Part shown: positions 35,624 to 45,668 of the stretch, in pieces | Numbering within the stretch: position 1 is the first letter of the stretch | Layout of the letters: the number at the start of each line of letters is the position of its first letter | Assembly (NCBI GenBank): GCA_030683155.1 | Contig: JAUXMV010000073.1 | Span: 1 to 63,223, forward strand | Length of the DNA stretch: 63,223 nt | Direction of reading: 5' to 3' | Source: Bacteroidales bacterium | GTDB taxonomy: Bacteria > Bacteroidota > Bacteroidia > Bacteroidales > F082 | The notes under the pieces: model-generated | Database searches by the model: none | What the model saw: the letters and a program-made list of their open reading frames with translations, nothing else | Told to the model about the DNA's origin: nothing | Program-made: the position numbers and the translations under genes

Positions 35624-37054
35624 CTATTGTTCGCCGGCAAGTCCGAGCCTGAGTGTGTTTGATGAACCTACCTTCCATGCTGGCGTACTGAGTAGATTTA
35701 TCACAAGCTCACCTGCTTTTATAAATTCACGGTCGATGAGGTGTCTGTTGATGCGCTGCATGAGGTGCTCAGCATCATCAATGGCTTCGTCATAGAAGCC
35801 CTGAACGCCCCAAACCAGACTTAAAGTGTTAAGAACGTGCCGGTTATTTGAAAAAACAAAAAGATCAGCTTTTGGCCTGTAACTTGCCAGCTTAAAAGCC
35901 GAATAGCCGGAGTGTGTTACAACAACGATAGCTCCTGCATTGGTTGATTTTGCCATTTCAATCGCATTGTACAAAACAGAATTGCTTATATACCGCTCGC
36001 CCGGCTGAGGAATATATTTGCGTTGGGTATGATATATGGCTTCGTAATCTTCAATTTGACTGATGATGCGCTGCATGGTTGTGATCGTTTCGACAGGATA
36101 TTTTCCAACCGAAGTTTCACCGCTTAACATCAAGGCATCGGCACCATCAAGCACAGAATTTGCCACGTCGCTCACCTCGGCACGGGTGGGGCGAATGTTT
36201 TCAATCATCGCTTCCATCATCTGAGTGGCAACAATGACAGGCTTTCCTGCTTGCTGACAAAGTCTGATGATGTTTTTCTGAATCATTGGAACTGTTTGCA
36301 TCGGCATTTCAACGCCTAAGTCGCCTCGTGCAATCATTATGGCGTCAGTGGCCTCAACAATAGCCTGAATATCTTTTACCGCCTGAGGCTTCTCAATTTT
36401 TGCTACAATTTTTGGTTTTATTAGCGATGGGTGTGCATCTATTCTGCTACGTAAAATATGAATGTCAATTGCACTTCTTACGAATGAAAGCGCTATCCAT
36501 TGAACGCCGACATCAAGAATGAAATTAAGGTCGGCAAGATCTTTTTGGGTTAACGAAGGAAGACTTACAGCTGTATCAGGCAAATTAACACCTTTTCGAG
36601 GGTACAGCCGACCTCCGTTTACCGATTCAAGGATTACCTCATCCGTCATATTGGTATGTAAAACCTTGAAAGCCATTTTTCCGTCATCGACGAGGATGTT
36701 TTCGCCAGCTCTTACATCGGCAGCGAATGTGGGATAGCTGATAAAAATTTTCTCCTTTGTTCCGATGCATTGCTTGTTTGTGAAGCAGACCTTGTCGCCC
36801 GGAACAAGTGCAATAAACTCTTCCTGCAACTCACCCAGCCTTATTTTTGGTCCCTGAAGATCGGCCAGCAAGCTTACCATCTTACCATACTTGCTGTTAA
36901 GCGCGTCAACTGTTTCGATGACCTTTTTGTGATCGCTATGGCTTCCGTGAGAGAAATTAAGCCTGCAGACGTCAAGGCCTGAAAGAATCATTTCCGACAA
37001 CACTTCTTCTTCAGAAGATGCAGGGCCGATGGTCGCAATAATTTTTGTTTTCAT
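35624..37054 (-). CDS. pyk: Pyruvate kinase
   Basis: 476 aa, full length. KTKIIATIGPASS and LNFSHGSH form the N-terminal barrel start. The catalytic Lys and metal-binding Glu/Asp are in PKIVAKIEKPQAV and MIARGDLGVEMP. MLSGETSVGKYPVETI follows, and the C-terminal allosteric domain is present. It converts phosphoenolpyruvate and ADP to pyruvate and ATP. It starts 19 bases after the IPExxxVDY gene, an arrangement frequent in Bacteroidota. Confidence 0.95.
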   Translation of the reverse strand: MKTKIIATIGPASSEEEVLSEMILSGLDVCRLNFSHGSHSDHKKVIETVDALNSKYGKMVSLLADLQGPKIRLGELQEEFIALVPGDKVCFTNKQCIGTKEKIFISYPTFAADVRAGENILVDDGKMAFKVLHTNMTDEVILESVNGGRLYPRKGVNLPDTAVSLPSLTQKDLADLNFILDVGVQWIALSFVRSAIDIHILRSRIDAHPSLIKPKIVAKIEKPQAVKDIQAIVEATDAIMIARGDLGVEMPMQTVPMIQKNIIRLCQQAGKPVIVATQMMEAMIENIRPTRAEVSDVANSVLDGADALMLSGETSVGKYPVETITTMQRIISQIEDYEAIYHTQRKYIPQPGERYISNSVLYNAIEMAKSTNAGAIVVVTHSGYSAFKLASYRPKADLFVFSNNRHVLNTLSLVWGVQGFYDEAIDDAEHLMQRINRHLIDREFIKAGELVINLLSTPAWKVGSSNTLRLGLAGEQ

Positions 37055-37073
37055 GAAAATATTTTAAGGTTTT

Positions 37074-37559
37074 TCAACCAACTCTAAGTTGAAGTCTTTT
37101 AGGCATTTGCTCTTTTAACAGATTGAACTCATGGAACTCAATCCTTTCAAGCATTGGGTCAATATTCTTGTTTTTATCGATGTCAATTTCGAAAACCAAC
37201 ATCACACCAGGTGTTTTTCTGATGGTACTCATTACTTCTTCGAATCGGTTTTTAGGGATAGGATTCCGAATAATCAGAAAAAAATCTACAGGTAGGCTGA
37301 GTTGAAGCATTCGCTGACCTTCGGAATGATTTTGAACGAGATTAAAGACGTTCAGGTTTTCACCCTCATCAAAATAATAGAAAGAGAAGAGACCATTATT
37401 TCTGTCGGGCAGTGCAAGACCTTGCATTTTTTTAAGGTCGAGTTTTAGGTTTTGGTTTAGAAGCCATGCAAGTTTGTAGTCTTTTACAGTGGAACTAATC
37501 CCAATGATGCAAATGTCATCGAAGGGGGAAACCTGCAGTATTCTCTTTTTTTGAGCCAC
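37074..37559 (-). CDS. IPExxxVDY family protein
   Basis: 161 aa starting with GTG at 37559 (no ATG available). The family is recognised by position directly upstream of pyk and by the conserved LPVDFFLII segment at about residue 89, a variant of the IPExxxVDYFL motif in which the first half is shortened. No catalytic residues are evident. The function of this Bacteroidota family is unknown. Confidence 0.62.
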   Translation of the reverse strand: MAQKKRILQVSPFDDICIIGISSTVKDYKLAWLLNQNLKLDLKKMQGLALPDRNNGLFSFYYFDEGENLNVFNLVQNHSEGQRMLQLSLPVDFFLIIRNPIPKNRFEEVMSTIRKTPGVMLVFEIDIDKNKNIDPMLERIEFHEFNLLKEQMPKRLQLRVG

Positions 37560-37670
37560 AATAAAGACGTTTATATTACTATTCTTGTTGATTTGGAGCT
37601 TCCGGAACGCACTGCTAAATTACAAAAAGCTTGATGTATGTACAGAATGCGATAAAAAAATTAAAAAAAA

Positions 37671-37690
37671 ACCACACTGAAAAGTGTGGT
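37671..37690 (-). terminator. Terminator of the ppiD-like gene
   Basis: ACCACACT (37671-37678), loop GAAA, AGTGTGGT (37683-37690): a perfect 8-bp stem. On the minus strand it is followed by nine T. Confidence 0.85.
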
Positions 37691-37711
37691 CTTTTTTGAT
37701 GGTTTCATTTT

Positions 37712-39817
37712 TTAGTAGAACAACATTCTGTTGTCTTCTATTTTTGATACTTTTTCCAGCGCTCTGAAAGCGGCATTGTTACGCACATTGCTTTCAAAAT
37801 TCATTCTGTTTTCATTTTTGATCTGATCAAAGAATTGAGTTTCGGCAGCCTTGTTAATGCTGTTTAACTTCACTGCAAAGGCTGAATTTGAGCCTGCAAC
37901 AGCCAGATTATCACCCTGATTTGCAGCAAAAATTTCACCGATTACTTTACTCTCTTGTCCAAAAGAACCAAGCATACGACTTTCAAAAGTCAGATCGCTT
38001 ATACTTTGCAATTCAGCATTGTATTCAGAAGCGATACGATTGAGGTCATTGTTCATGGCTTTCATTTTTTCCACAAGCATTGCGCCTTTTTTCTTGTTCA
38101 TTACCTGAGGCTGAATTTGCTCCCTGATGTCTGCCAGTGAAGGAATTCCTTTTTTATCTTTTTTGGTAAGTAAAGCAACAACGAACATGTCGTCAAGGTC
38201 GAAAATTGTGGAAACATCACCAACTTCAGTTTTTTCGTCGAAAGCCCAGCGAACGATCTGACGTGGGTTTTCTATGCCGGGAATTCTGCTTGCCATGGCT
38301 CTGAGTGAAGGCGCAACACGCTTGTTAAGTCCTTCGTTTTCGATTGTAGCGTTGAATTGTGCGCTGGTTTTATTTTCAGTTGCAAACTTACTTGCTTTGG
38401 CAAAAACATCCTGATAGGTCTTTGTGCTGGCAGTAACCTGATGTGTTATAACAGCAAGACGTAATTTTTTTGCAGGTTCTTTTTTGCCGGTTACCTCAAC
38501 AATGTGGAATCCAAAATCAGTTTCAACAAGTCCGATTGCACCAACTTTGTTATCAAGAACGAACTGGTTGAACTGAGGAACCATTTGTCCGTCGCGGAAC
38601 CATCCAAGGTCGCCACTGTTCATGGTAGCACTCTGATCATCTGACATGGTAGCAGCAAGTGCCATCAATTTTGAAGGAGTTTTTTTAATCTCTGCAAGAA
38701 GGCTGTCTGCAAGCGCCTGAGCCTGATCTTTGCTTCGGGTTTGTTCGCTTCTCATTGATCCGGCATATGAAATGAGGATGTGGCTTGCTTTGAGAGAATC
38801 AGGGCGAAAGTTGACATCAACAAGACGAGCCAGCTTAAAACTGCCGTCTTCAAAGTATGGTCCGTAAACAAAGCCCGGCTCTTGTTCAAACATAACACTT
38901 TCGAGTGTTACAGGAATTTCACCTTGACCAAGCCAGGTACTGTCATAGCGTGTTTCAGAATTGGCATTTACAAAACCGGCAATGTTTTCCGTGATACGAA
39001 ACTCCTCAACAAGGCTTTGAACATAGTTTTGACCTGTTCGTGTGTCTTCTGCTGAAGGAGCTATGTCGAAAACAATATATTCAACATCGCGCATATCTTC
39101 CCGCTCGTAATTCTTTTTATAAGCATTGTAAAACTCATTGAAATCAGCATCTGTCAGTTTCACAAGTGAATCTGCAACAGTATTGTAACGAATACCAACA
39201 TATTCAATGGAGGCCATGTCGTTTTTTTCATGATGAATTAAGTTTGCAAAAGCTTTTGGTGTATAAAAACCTTTTGTAATCAGGTTTTGATATTTTGTTC
39301 TCAGACGATCTTCCTTGAGGTATCTTTCAAAGGTAATCCACTGATCTTTTGCGCTTTGCTGCATGTTATCAAGGTTCTGAAGATAGTTAAGAACCATGCT
39401 TCGGTCATATTGACCAGTTTCAGGATTCTGAAAATTCTGAATGATAGCTTGATGAGGATTTGGACCCTGCACCTGATCAAACAATTCTTCTGATGTTATT
39501 GCAAGACCGAGTTTTTTGTACTCTTCTTCCATGATAATTTGCTGCAACATCTGGTTCCAGGTTGTTTCTCTAACACGAAACAATTCATCCTGAGGCAGAC
39601 GGTCAGTTTGACGTTGCTGCCTTGTAGCCTCTACATTTTCTTCAAACTTACGGTTGAAGTCTTGTATATTGAGGTTCTCACCATTAATAACACCGATGTT
39701 GATGGTTTGACGTTTATTCCCTTTAGCGAAGTCGCCCAGTACGAAAGCTGCCAGTGCAACTCCGATCACAGCTATCAATAAACCTGAACGCTTTCTGATT
39801 TTTCCAATTACGGCCAT
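37712..39817 (-). CDS. PpiD/SurA-like peptidylprolyl isomerase
   Basis: 701 aa, anchored by one N-terminal helix (about 12-30) and facing the periplasm. SurA_N/PpiD N-terminal part at about 35-210, then a parvulin rotamase domain (~340-450) with KASHILISY, GGDLGWF-like SGDLGWFRDGQMVPQF and FGFHIVEV. The long C-terminal part is a second, probably degenerate, PPIase-like or chaperone region. It folds outer-membrane and secreted proteins. Last gene of the coaX-OMP-TPR-lptC-CNNM-ppiD series typical of the phylum. Confidence 0.88.
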   Translation of the reverse strand: MAVIGKIRKRSGLLIAVIGVALAAFVLGDFAKGNKRQTINIGVINGENLNIQDFNRKFEENVEATRQQRQTDRLPQDELFRVRETTWNQMLQQIIMEEEYKKLGLAITSEELFDQVQGPNPHQAIIQNFQNPETGQYDRSMVLNYLQNLDNMQQSAKDQWITFERYLKEDRLRTKYQNLITKGFYTPKAFANLIHHEKNDMASIEYVGIRYNTVADSLVKLTDADFNEFYNAYKKNYEREDMRDVEYIVFDIAPSAEDTRTGQNYVQSLVEEFRITENIAGFVNANSETRYDSTWLGQGEIPVTLESVMFEQEPGFVYGPYFEDGSFKLARLVDVNFRPDSLKASHILISYAGSMRSEQTRSKDQAQALADSLLAEIKKTPSKLMALAATMSDDQSATMNSGDLGWFRDGQMVPQFNQFVLDNKVGAIGLVETDFGFHIVEVTGKKEPAKKLRLAVITHQVTASTKTYQDVFAKASKFATENKTSAQFNATIENEGLNKRVAPSLRAMASRIPGIENPRQIVRWAFDEKTEVGDVSTIFDLDDMFVVALLTKKDKKGIPSLADIREQIQPQVMNKKKGAMLVEKMKAMNNDLNRIASEYNAELQSISDLTFESRMLGSFGQESKVIGEIFAANQGDNLAVAGSNSAFAVKLNSINKAAETQFFDQIKNENRMNFESNVRNNAAFRALEKVSKIEDNRMLFY

Positions 39818-39845
39818 AATATTTCAACTTTTTAAAAACAGGGTG

Positions 39846-39853
39846 CAAATGTA
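39846..39853 (-). promoter_or_regulatory. Candidate -7 element for the ppiD-like gene
   Basis: Minus strand TACATTTG, matching TAnnTTTG, 28 bases before the ATG. Confidence 0.45.
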
Positions 39854-40015
39854 CAACAGAAACTTAAAGTATGAAAATAAATCAATGATTAATTAACAGC
39901 TACAGTTTTTAAAAGCCAAGGTGCTGACATTGAAGTTGCTGTATGTTGATAAGTTTTGAATAAGTTATTTAATTGCCGGAAAAATCAATAAAATTAGGTA
40001 AAGATGCACTAACAG

Positions 40016-41281
40016 TTAGTTTATAAGACTTAACTGAACTTCAACAAGTCGGTTTCCGGTGGCTTTCAATATTTTAATCTTGAAGGGTTCGATAAATATT
40101 TCTTCTTCAAGGGAAGGGATACTTTCGTGTGAACTTAGGATAAAACCGGCAAGAGTTTCATAGTCTTCTGATTCGGGAATATCGAGTTTGTATGTTTGAT
40201 TGAGGTAATCGATCTCAAGTCTGGCCGAAAAAATATATTCATTTTCGTTTAATTGCTGTTCGATTGTTTCTTCCTCATCGTACTCATCATCAATTTCACC
40301 AAAAATTTCTTCAATGATATCTTCCATCGACACAATGCCAGAGGTGCCGCCAAACTCATCTACAACAACTGCGATGCCTTGCCGGCCCTGAATGAAACGA
40401 TTTAACAACAGATTGGCTGCATAAGTTTCAGGGTAAACTTCAATTTGCCGCAAAACCTGATTGATTGATTCCGGACGTTTAAACATATCATAAGAGTGCA
40501 CATATCCGATAATATTGTCAATACTCTCTTGATAAACAACTATTTTTGAGTGTTTTGTTTCTTCAAACTTTTGTAACAAGCCATTCATGTCTTCCTCGAC
40601 ACTTACAGCCTCAATTTCAGTCCTTGGAACCATGCATTCCCTCAGTTTTATATATCTGAATTCAATGGCATTCTGAAACAATTGAATATCATGATTTACC
40701 TCTTCCTCAGATTTTTCGTCAGGTGAAAAATCCCGGAGGTATTCATTCAGGTCAATCGCACTGAATTTGTAATCGTCATGTTCGAGCTTTAATCTGAACC
40801 CCTTTTTTAAAATAAACTCGGCAACTCCTATATATAAAAGGATCAGTGGATATAAAAGGTAATAAACCAGCCATACCGGCCCTGAAAAAGTATTCAGAAT
40901 ACCATTTGGATTGATTCGGAAAAGAATTTTTGGAAGAAACTCTGCAAAAAACAGAATAAGTAAGGTGGAAAGTACCATCTGGGTAAGCAGCAATGAGAAA
41001 TCATTTTGCAATGCTTCGGGCAAATATGCCAAAGTAACGGGCTCGAGCATCCTTGCCATGGCGATACCATAGATAACCAAAGCAATATTGTTTCCAAGAA
41101 GCAGCGCACCTATAAATCTGGATGGAGTCTTATAGAAACCGTTAAGTATTTTGGCTGAAAACCTGTTTCTTTTCAAGTCAAGCTCAACACGCAGTCGATT
41201 GGCGCTTACAAAAGCTATTTCCATACCTGAAAAGAAGGCGGAAAGCACCAGTGTTATAAGTATTAATTGCCAGTCGGACAT
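40016..41281 (-). CDS. CNNM/CBS/CorC-domain membrane protein (hemolysin-family)
   Basis: 421 aa. A DUF21/CNNM membrane domain with four helices (1-~175) is followed by a tandem CBS pair (~205-330; MVPRTEIEAV, VVVDEFGGTSGIVSMEDIIEEIFGEI) and a CorC_HlyC domain (~345-421). Despite the hemolysin label, relatives act in Mg2+/Co2+ homeostasis; the Bacteroidota homologue GldE functions in gliding. Which applies here is not visible. It is preceded by its own -7 motif. Confidence 0.85.
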   Translation of the reverse strand: MSDWQLILITLVLSAFFSGMEIAFVSANRLRVELDLKRNRFSAKILNGFYKTPSRFIGALLLGNNIALVIYGIAMARMLEPVTLAYLPEALQNDFSLLLTQMVLSTLLILFFAEFLPKILFRINPNGILNTFSGPVWLVYYLLYPLILLYIGVAEFILKKGFRLKLEHDDYKFSAIDLNEYLRDFSPDEKSEEEVNHDIQLFQNAIEFRYIKLRECMVPRTEIEAVSVEEDMNGLLQKFEETKHSKIVVYQESIDNIIGYVHSYDMFKRPESINQVLRQIEVYPETYAANLLLNRFIQGRQGIAVVVDEFGGTSGIVSMEDIIEEIFGEIDDEYDEEETIEQQLNENEYIFSARLEIDYLNQTYKLDIPESEDYETLAGFILSSHESIPSLEEEIFIEPFKIKILKATGNRLVEVQLSLIN

Positions 41282-41317
41282 GCTTTTTTAGTTTTCGTTT
41301 TGCCTCAAAGGACGCTG

Positions 41318-41325
41318 CAAAGATA
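41318..41325 (-). promoter_or_regulatory. Candidate -7 element for the CNNM gene
   Basis: Minus strand TATCTTTG, a TAnnTTTG match, 37 bases before the ATG at 41281. Confidence 0.45.
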
Positions 41326-41415
41326 AATTTTATCCTTCAAGCTGTTGATTGGGTGAATTAAATTTGATTGTAATGGAAAACAACACAGCTATTTGCGGAA
41401 AACATGAAATTAATA

Positions 41416-41994
41416 TTAATTTTCGTCTTCATTTTCTTCTATTTCCAGCGTGGCCCGTATGTTATAAATTTCCCGGGTCGAAAAGTTTTCAGCAGCAGTA
41501 AGACTGTCACCATAAATGACTTTATCCGGTGCCGTAATTTTTACTGAAGCCCGTGTGTAGATTATTTTTTTCTTTTGATTCCAGAAAAGGGTTTCTGTGT
41601 AAAGAATTTCTTTGGTTTGGAAATTTTCAACCACCACCTCGTCACGGGCAAACATAAGTTCGGTGTTTTCATGACTTATTCCATATTTGGCTTCAATACG
41701 CGAAGATGGCTGTTGTAAAGAATCCAAAAATATGGCCTCAAAGCCTTCCGGAAATTCAATCGTTGGGTCTTCGCCGGAATATCTCAACATAACCGGGGCT
41801 TTTAACTGCATAAAAACCTGCCCGGAATCACTCCTTATATAAACGATGTCATGGGCTGTAACCGCCGCAAGGGTGTCCTCGCGTGTAATTTCCTTGATTA
41901 CAGTAAGAGAGTTTTCGCAAGAAACCCACATCATAGCTGCAAAAAGCAGTATGATATGGGTAATTGATGGGATGAACCGACGCAGTCTGTTCAA
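41416..41994 (-). CDS. lptC: LPS export ABC transporter periplasmic protein LptC
   Basis: 192 aa, translated from TTG at 41994, only 7 bases after the TPR gene stop; no ATG is available upstream. A lipoprotein signal ends in a lipobox WVSC at about residue 26. The mature part is beta-jellyroll-like, with the IEAKYGISHENTELMFARDEVVVEN segment typical of LptC/OstA-type proteins. It bridges inner-membrane LptBFG to LptA during lipopolysaccharide export. The operon position after coaX-OMP-TPR supports it. Confidence 0.82.
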   Translation of the reverse strand: MNRLRRFIPSITHIILLFAAMMWVSCENSLTVIKEITREDTLAAVTAHDIVYIRSDSGQVFMQLKAPVMLRYSGEDPTIEFPEGFEAIFLDSLQQPSSRIEAKYGISHENTELMFARDEVVVENFQTKEILYTETLFWNQKKKIIYTRASVKITAPDKVIYGDSLTAAENFSTREIYNIRATLEIEENEDEN

Positions 41995-42001
41995 TTTTTC
42001 C

Positions 42002-43411
42002 TTATTTAGAAGCTCTGATTATCGTTTCCTCTTTGAACCAGCAATCGATGGTGTATGTTTTTCCTTCTTCATAACCATAGAAAAATATTGTTTCAAGTGA
42101 AGGGAAATAAACAGAGTAGGTGCTTATTCTGCGACTTGCGGTTTCTGCCAATGAAGGGTCAACTCTGCGGGCCTGATTGTATTTATCAACAGCAGCCCAG
42201 AAAGCCACACGACTGGTAAACTCATTGTCTCCACAATCTTTGGCACTGGCGGCATAAATATCACCAATAGTGATGTATGGTGCGCCATCGTTCGGATTAA
42301 GTTCTATCGCCTTAAGTGCCATTTGTCTTGATCTTGGATAGTTTTTTAATGCACGCAGCGTTTCTGAAAGTAACTTGTATGAGTTTATTGCACGATCCGT
42401 ATCAGTTGATTTCGTTGCTTCTTCAAGATATTTTGCTGCTTCACTGTATTTTTCTTCACGGAGCATCAGGCGCCCAATATTGTAAGCCGATTCGGGGCTT
42501 GACTGCAGTTTGTGAAGTCTAACACTTGCATCCAGATAAAGTGGGTCGTCCTGACATCCTCTTCTGTCGAGCAAAGAGGTGATTTTTTTCAACAACTCAA
42601 CATCATCAGGAGTTTTGTTCAATTTATTTTTATAAACCCTTACCAAATCAGTGCAAGTAGCAAATGGTTCAAAAGTGGCATCGATATTACCTTTAAAATT
42701 ACGGTAATTTTCTACCCATTTAGTGTCGCCTTCATTTGTCAGACGTGTGATGTTGTGGTCAAGAATATCGATTACCTGATCATACACATCAACGATGGCA
42801 GCAGTATCAACCTTTGCTTTACGAGCCATCCGTATTACCGACCTGAAGTAATAAATAAGAACTGTTCCATCTGCATTGTCACCTTCAATTTCAACGGATT
42901 CTTTAAGAATATTGTAGGATTGCTCGTATCTTTCCTGATCATAGGTAAACAGGTCAACACCTTTTCTTCCCAGAATAGCACCTTTTTGAGGCGCTCCGGT
43001 CCGGAAATGATTTGGGAAATATTCAATGCGCTGATCATAAATCATCATTAATGTATCAATGAGCTTGGCTTTGACCCCCTCGTTTTTCTCGTTTTCTATC
43101 CGGTATTGCATAATTCTCACACCATCCACGTAGGTGTTTTCGCTACCCAGCGGGCAGTTTTGAAACACCCAGCGCCATGGACCAAGGATATCTTTAAAAA
43201 CCGGAGATTCAAATTCACTGGCTCTCCATTGTCTGAAAAACTCCCTGTACAATGAAATATTCATAACACAGGAAACGCTGTCCTGACCATATTTTGGCAT
43301 CCCCTCCTGAGGGTTACCCAAATTGAAGCCATCGGCTGAGGCTGAAGGTTGCAACATAAATAGTGCAAATATGCCTGTCAGCAGTATTTTGATTGGGGCT
43401 TTTGGTTTCAT
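42002..43411 (-). CDS. Periplasmic TPR-repeat protein
   Basis: 469 aa with a signal peptide (about 1-26, ending ASA). Tetratricopeptide-like helical repeats are clearest at about 300-420 (YNIGRLMLREEKYSEAAKYLEEA; SRQMALKAIELNPNDGAPYITIGDIY). A C-terminal segment has conserved aromatic residues. Homologues sit between the coaX/OMP genes and lptC in many Bacteroidota. A scaffold role in envelope assembly is possible but not shown. Confidence 0.8.
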   Translation of the reverse strand: MKPKAPIKILLTGIFALFMLQPSASADGFNLGNPQEGMPKYGQDSVSCVMNISLYREFFRQWRASEFESPVFKDILGPWRWVFQNCPLGSENTYVDGVRIMQYRIENEKNEGVKAKLIDTLMMIYDQRIEYFPNHFRTGAPQKGAILGRKGVDLFTYDQERYEQSYNILKESVEIEGDNADGTVLIYYFRSVIRMARKAKVDTAAIVDVYDQVIDILDHNITRLTNEGDTKWVENYRNFKGNIDATFEPFATCTDLVRVYKNKLNKTPDDVELLKKITSLLDRRGCQDDPLYLDASVRLHKLQSSPESAYNIGRLMLREEKYSEAAKYLEEATKSTDTDRAINSYKLLSETLRALKNYPRSRQMALKAIELNPNDGAPYITIGDIYAASAKDCGDNEFTSRVAFWAAVDKYNQARRVDPSLAETASRRISTYSVYFPSLETIFFYGYEEGKTYTIDCWFKEETIIRASK

Positions 43412-43436
43412 AGTTGTAATTCTAAATGTTTAACTA

Positions 43437-44726
43437 TTAGTTATATCTTCTTTTAACAAACCAACGTTCATATATTGATACACCCGCTGTGAAGTTAATA
43501 AATGTCTCTTGAATGAGGTTACTGGCTGTAGTACCTCTGCGGCCAACTTCCAGACTTAGATCAATTGTTGTGAAAGAACGCGGTAACGGTAACCCTACAC
43601 CAAAACTAATGCCAAACTCATTGATGGGTTCTCCGTTGATTTTTAAATAGGTTTGATTATAACGTGCTCCTCCACGATAAGTGACTTTTTTCCAATAAGG
43701 TGAAATGGTTGTATGTTTGGGTAAATAGTGACCGCCTGCAGCTATGTTCCAGCTATTTATCAGCGAGTCGCCTTTTCCAAGCACCTCGTAATTTTCCCAT
43801 TTTTGCCAGTTGAAGTCCACTCCTGCAAGCCAGCGGTCAGACTTTTCTAAAGCCATTCCAAAACCCACCTTTGGGGGTAGTAATACAGTTCCTTTTTGTA
43901 CAGGAGAGTAGAAAATCGTATCAAGAACATATGCGATATTGCCGTCGACGCCACCAAACTGAGATTGCACAAGATACTCTCTTTTAACATTAAGGTTGAT
44001 TTTTTGTCCGTAAACCAATCCAAGATGGAGTCCAATCTGATCACTCATCTTTGCATTGTATAGCAACCCGTAATCGAAGGTGAAATCATTGGCAACAAGC
44101 CGGCTTTCAACTTTTGTGTTGGCAATGTATTCTGTGCCAGGGAAATATAACAAGGATGATAATGAATTACGGCCAAAAATGTAATTGGCATTAACGCCAA
44201 GTGAAAGATTCTTGTGCAGCTTGAAGGCACTCCCAAAATATAGTTGATTCAAGCCGCCATTACCTTCATAGGATTTATTATAAACCAAGTCCTGTTCAGT
44301 AATACCGGGAGAACCTACGTTAAAACTTATACGGCTGTATGGCACAAGCCCTATACCCATTTTCCACCAATTTGTTACAGGGAAACCAACTGAAAAATAG
44401 CTTAACTGAGCGTAATTTCCCGTTTCTGTTTGTGTTGTTGTGCGATAAGTGGCTGCGCTCATGCTTAGCCCTGCGTTGAACAGAAATGAAAGCGAATCAA
44501 AACGCATGTAAGTGGCAGGGTTGGCAGGGTTCACAAAGCGGTTTGTGCCAATTGCATTTCCAATACCGCCCATTGCCTGCTGTGCGGCATGAGCGCTTTT
44601 GTTTCCTAATGTGCCGACTCCAAACCTTGAATAAGGTGAATCTATTCCGGATTGGGCATAAATGCTGATGCCGGAAATTATGGCGATAGCTAACAGAGTG
44701 ATTTTTCTCAACTTATTCAATCTCAT
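43437..44726 (-). CDS. Outer-membrane beta-barrel protein (OmpP1/FadL-like)
   Basis: 429 aa with a signal peptide (about 1-24, ending IYAQ) and a mature start SPYSRFGVGTLG. Alternating amphipathic strands run through to an aromatic C-terminus. NPANPATYMRFDSLSF near residue 65-85 is typical of FadL-type plug regions. It overlaps coaX by 14 bases and precedes the TPR gene. The substrate is unknown; Bacteroidota genes at this position are usually left as outer-membrane proteins. Confidence 0.75.
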   Translation of the reverse strand: MRLNKLRKITLLAIAIISGISIYAQSGIDSPYSRFGVGTLGNKSAHAAQQAMGGIGNAIGTNRFVNPANPATYMRFDSLSFLFNAGLSMSAATYRTTTQTETGNYAQLSYFSVGFPVTNWWKMGIGLVPYSRISFNVGSPGITEQDLVYNKSYEGNGGLNQLYFGSAFKLHKNLSLGVNANYIFGRNSLSSLLYFPGTEYIANTKVESRLVANDFTFDYGLLYNAKMSDQIGLHLGLVYGQKINLNVKREYLVQSQFGGVDGNIAYVLDTIFYSPVQKGTVLLPPKVGFGMALEKSDRWLAGVDFNWQKWENYEVLGKGDSLINSWNIAAGGHYLPKHTTISPYWKKVTYRGGARYNQTYLKINGEPINEFGISFGVGLPLPRSFTTIDLSLEVGRRGTTASNLIQETFINFTAGVSIYERWFVKRRYN

Positions 44727-45441
44727 TAAAATCTATAATAACTTTCAGACCCTCCAAAACAAGATTTGAGGCTGCAAAGATGTTAATTTTAAACTTTTTA
44801 TCAAAATATTTATTGTCTCCGCCACCTATTAATACTGTTAAATCTTCGTAAAGTGCCTCATAGCGGGTTGTTAAAGCTTCTATTTCTGCCTGAACTCCGT
44901 TCATCACACCAGACTGAAGAGAAGCAATGGTGGTTTTTCCAGTAAGCAAAACTTCCGCTGCAGGGGTCGCTAACGGAAGCTTGTTTGTAAATTTATGCAT
45001 CGCATTGAACCGCATATGAATTCCCGGGCTTATTGCACCTCCCTGATATACACCTTCCTTCGTCAGCAGGTCATAAGTGATGCAAGTTCCCATATCGATA
45101 ACAAGCACATTTTGGCCGGGAAATCTTTTCCATGCTGCTGCTACTGCTGCAATACGATCGCGTCCAAGGGTTTCAGGTGTTTCATAGGAAATTGAAAATG
45201 GCAGCTTCGTTTTATGGTCAAGAATGCTTACTTGCGTAAACAACGAAAGTTTTTCGATCAAAGTTTCCGGAATTTCTCTCACAGAAGCAATCATACAGAC
45301 TTCAGGGGTATTGCGTGGCGCAAACATTTCAATAAGTTCTTCCGAATTTTCAGGATCAAAAACGAAAGGTCCCATCATCGTATCACCTTCGAAAAGTGCA
45401 GCTTTGGCCAGTGTATTTCCTAAATCTATTGCGATTGGCAT
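44713..45441 (-). CDS. coaX: Type III pantothenate kinase
   Basis: 242 aa from the ATG at 45441; a longer frame to 45468 adds nine residues without family support. The ASKHA-fold motif AIDLGNTLAKAALFEG is at the N-terminus. GRDRIAAVAAAWKRFPGQNVLVIDMGTC holds the catalytic Asp region, and GGAISPGIHMRFNAM and VLIGGGDNKYF follow. It phosphorylates pantothenate in the first step of CoA synthesis. First gene of the envelope-biogenesis series that runs to ppiD. Confidence 0.92.
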   Translation of the reverse strand: MPIAIDLGNTLAKAALFEGDTMMGPFVFDPENSEELIEMFAPRNTPEVCMIASVREIPETLIEKLSLFTQVSILDHKTKLPFSISYETPETLGRDRIAAVAAAWKRFPGQNVLVIDMGTCITYDLLTKEGVYQGGAISPGIHMRFNAMHKFTNKLPLATPAAEVLLTGKTTIASLQSGVMNGVQAEIEALTTRYEALYEDLTVLIGGGDNKYFDKKFKINIFAASNLVLEGLKVIIDFNEIE

Positions 45442-45465
45442 TCTCTTTTTGTAAAAACAGGGCTG

Positions 45466-45473
45466 CAAAGGTA
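45466..45473 (-). promoter_or_regulatory. -7 element of the coaX operon
   Basis: Minus strand TACCTTTG fits TAnnTTTG, 24 bases before the coaX ATG. Confidence 0.55.
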
Positions 45474-45533
45474 CTGATTATGAAGCATTGAAATGATTTT
45501 TTAAAAAGTTTTTCCTGAAATGAAAATTAATAT

Positions 45534-45541
45534 TATCTTTG
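45534..45541 (+). promoter_or_regulatory. -7 element of the tRNA-Phe promoter
   Basis: TATCTTTG fits TAnnTTTG and ends 16 bases before the first base of the tRNA. Confidence 0.6.
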
Positions 45542-45557
45542 CAAACCAAATTTAGAT

Positions 45558-45630
<73 letters not shown>

Positions 45631-45635
45631 CCTCA

Positions 45636-45661
45636 AAAAGCCTTCAGAAATGAGGGCTTTT
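45636..45661 (+). terminator. Terminator after tRNA-Phe
   Basis: AAAAGCCTTCA, loop GAAA, TGAGGGCTTTT and further T. Confidence 0.85.
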
Positions 45662-45668
45662 TTCGTTT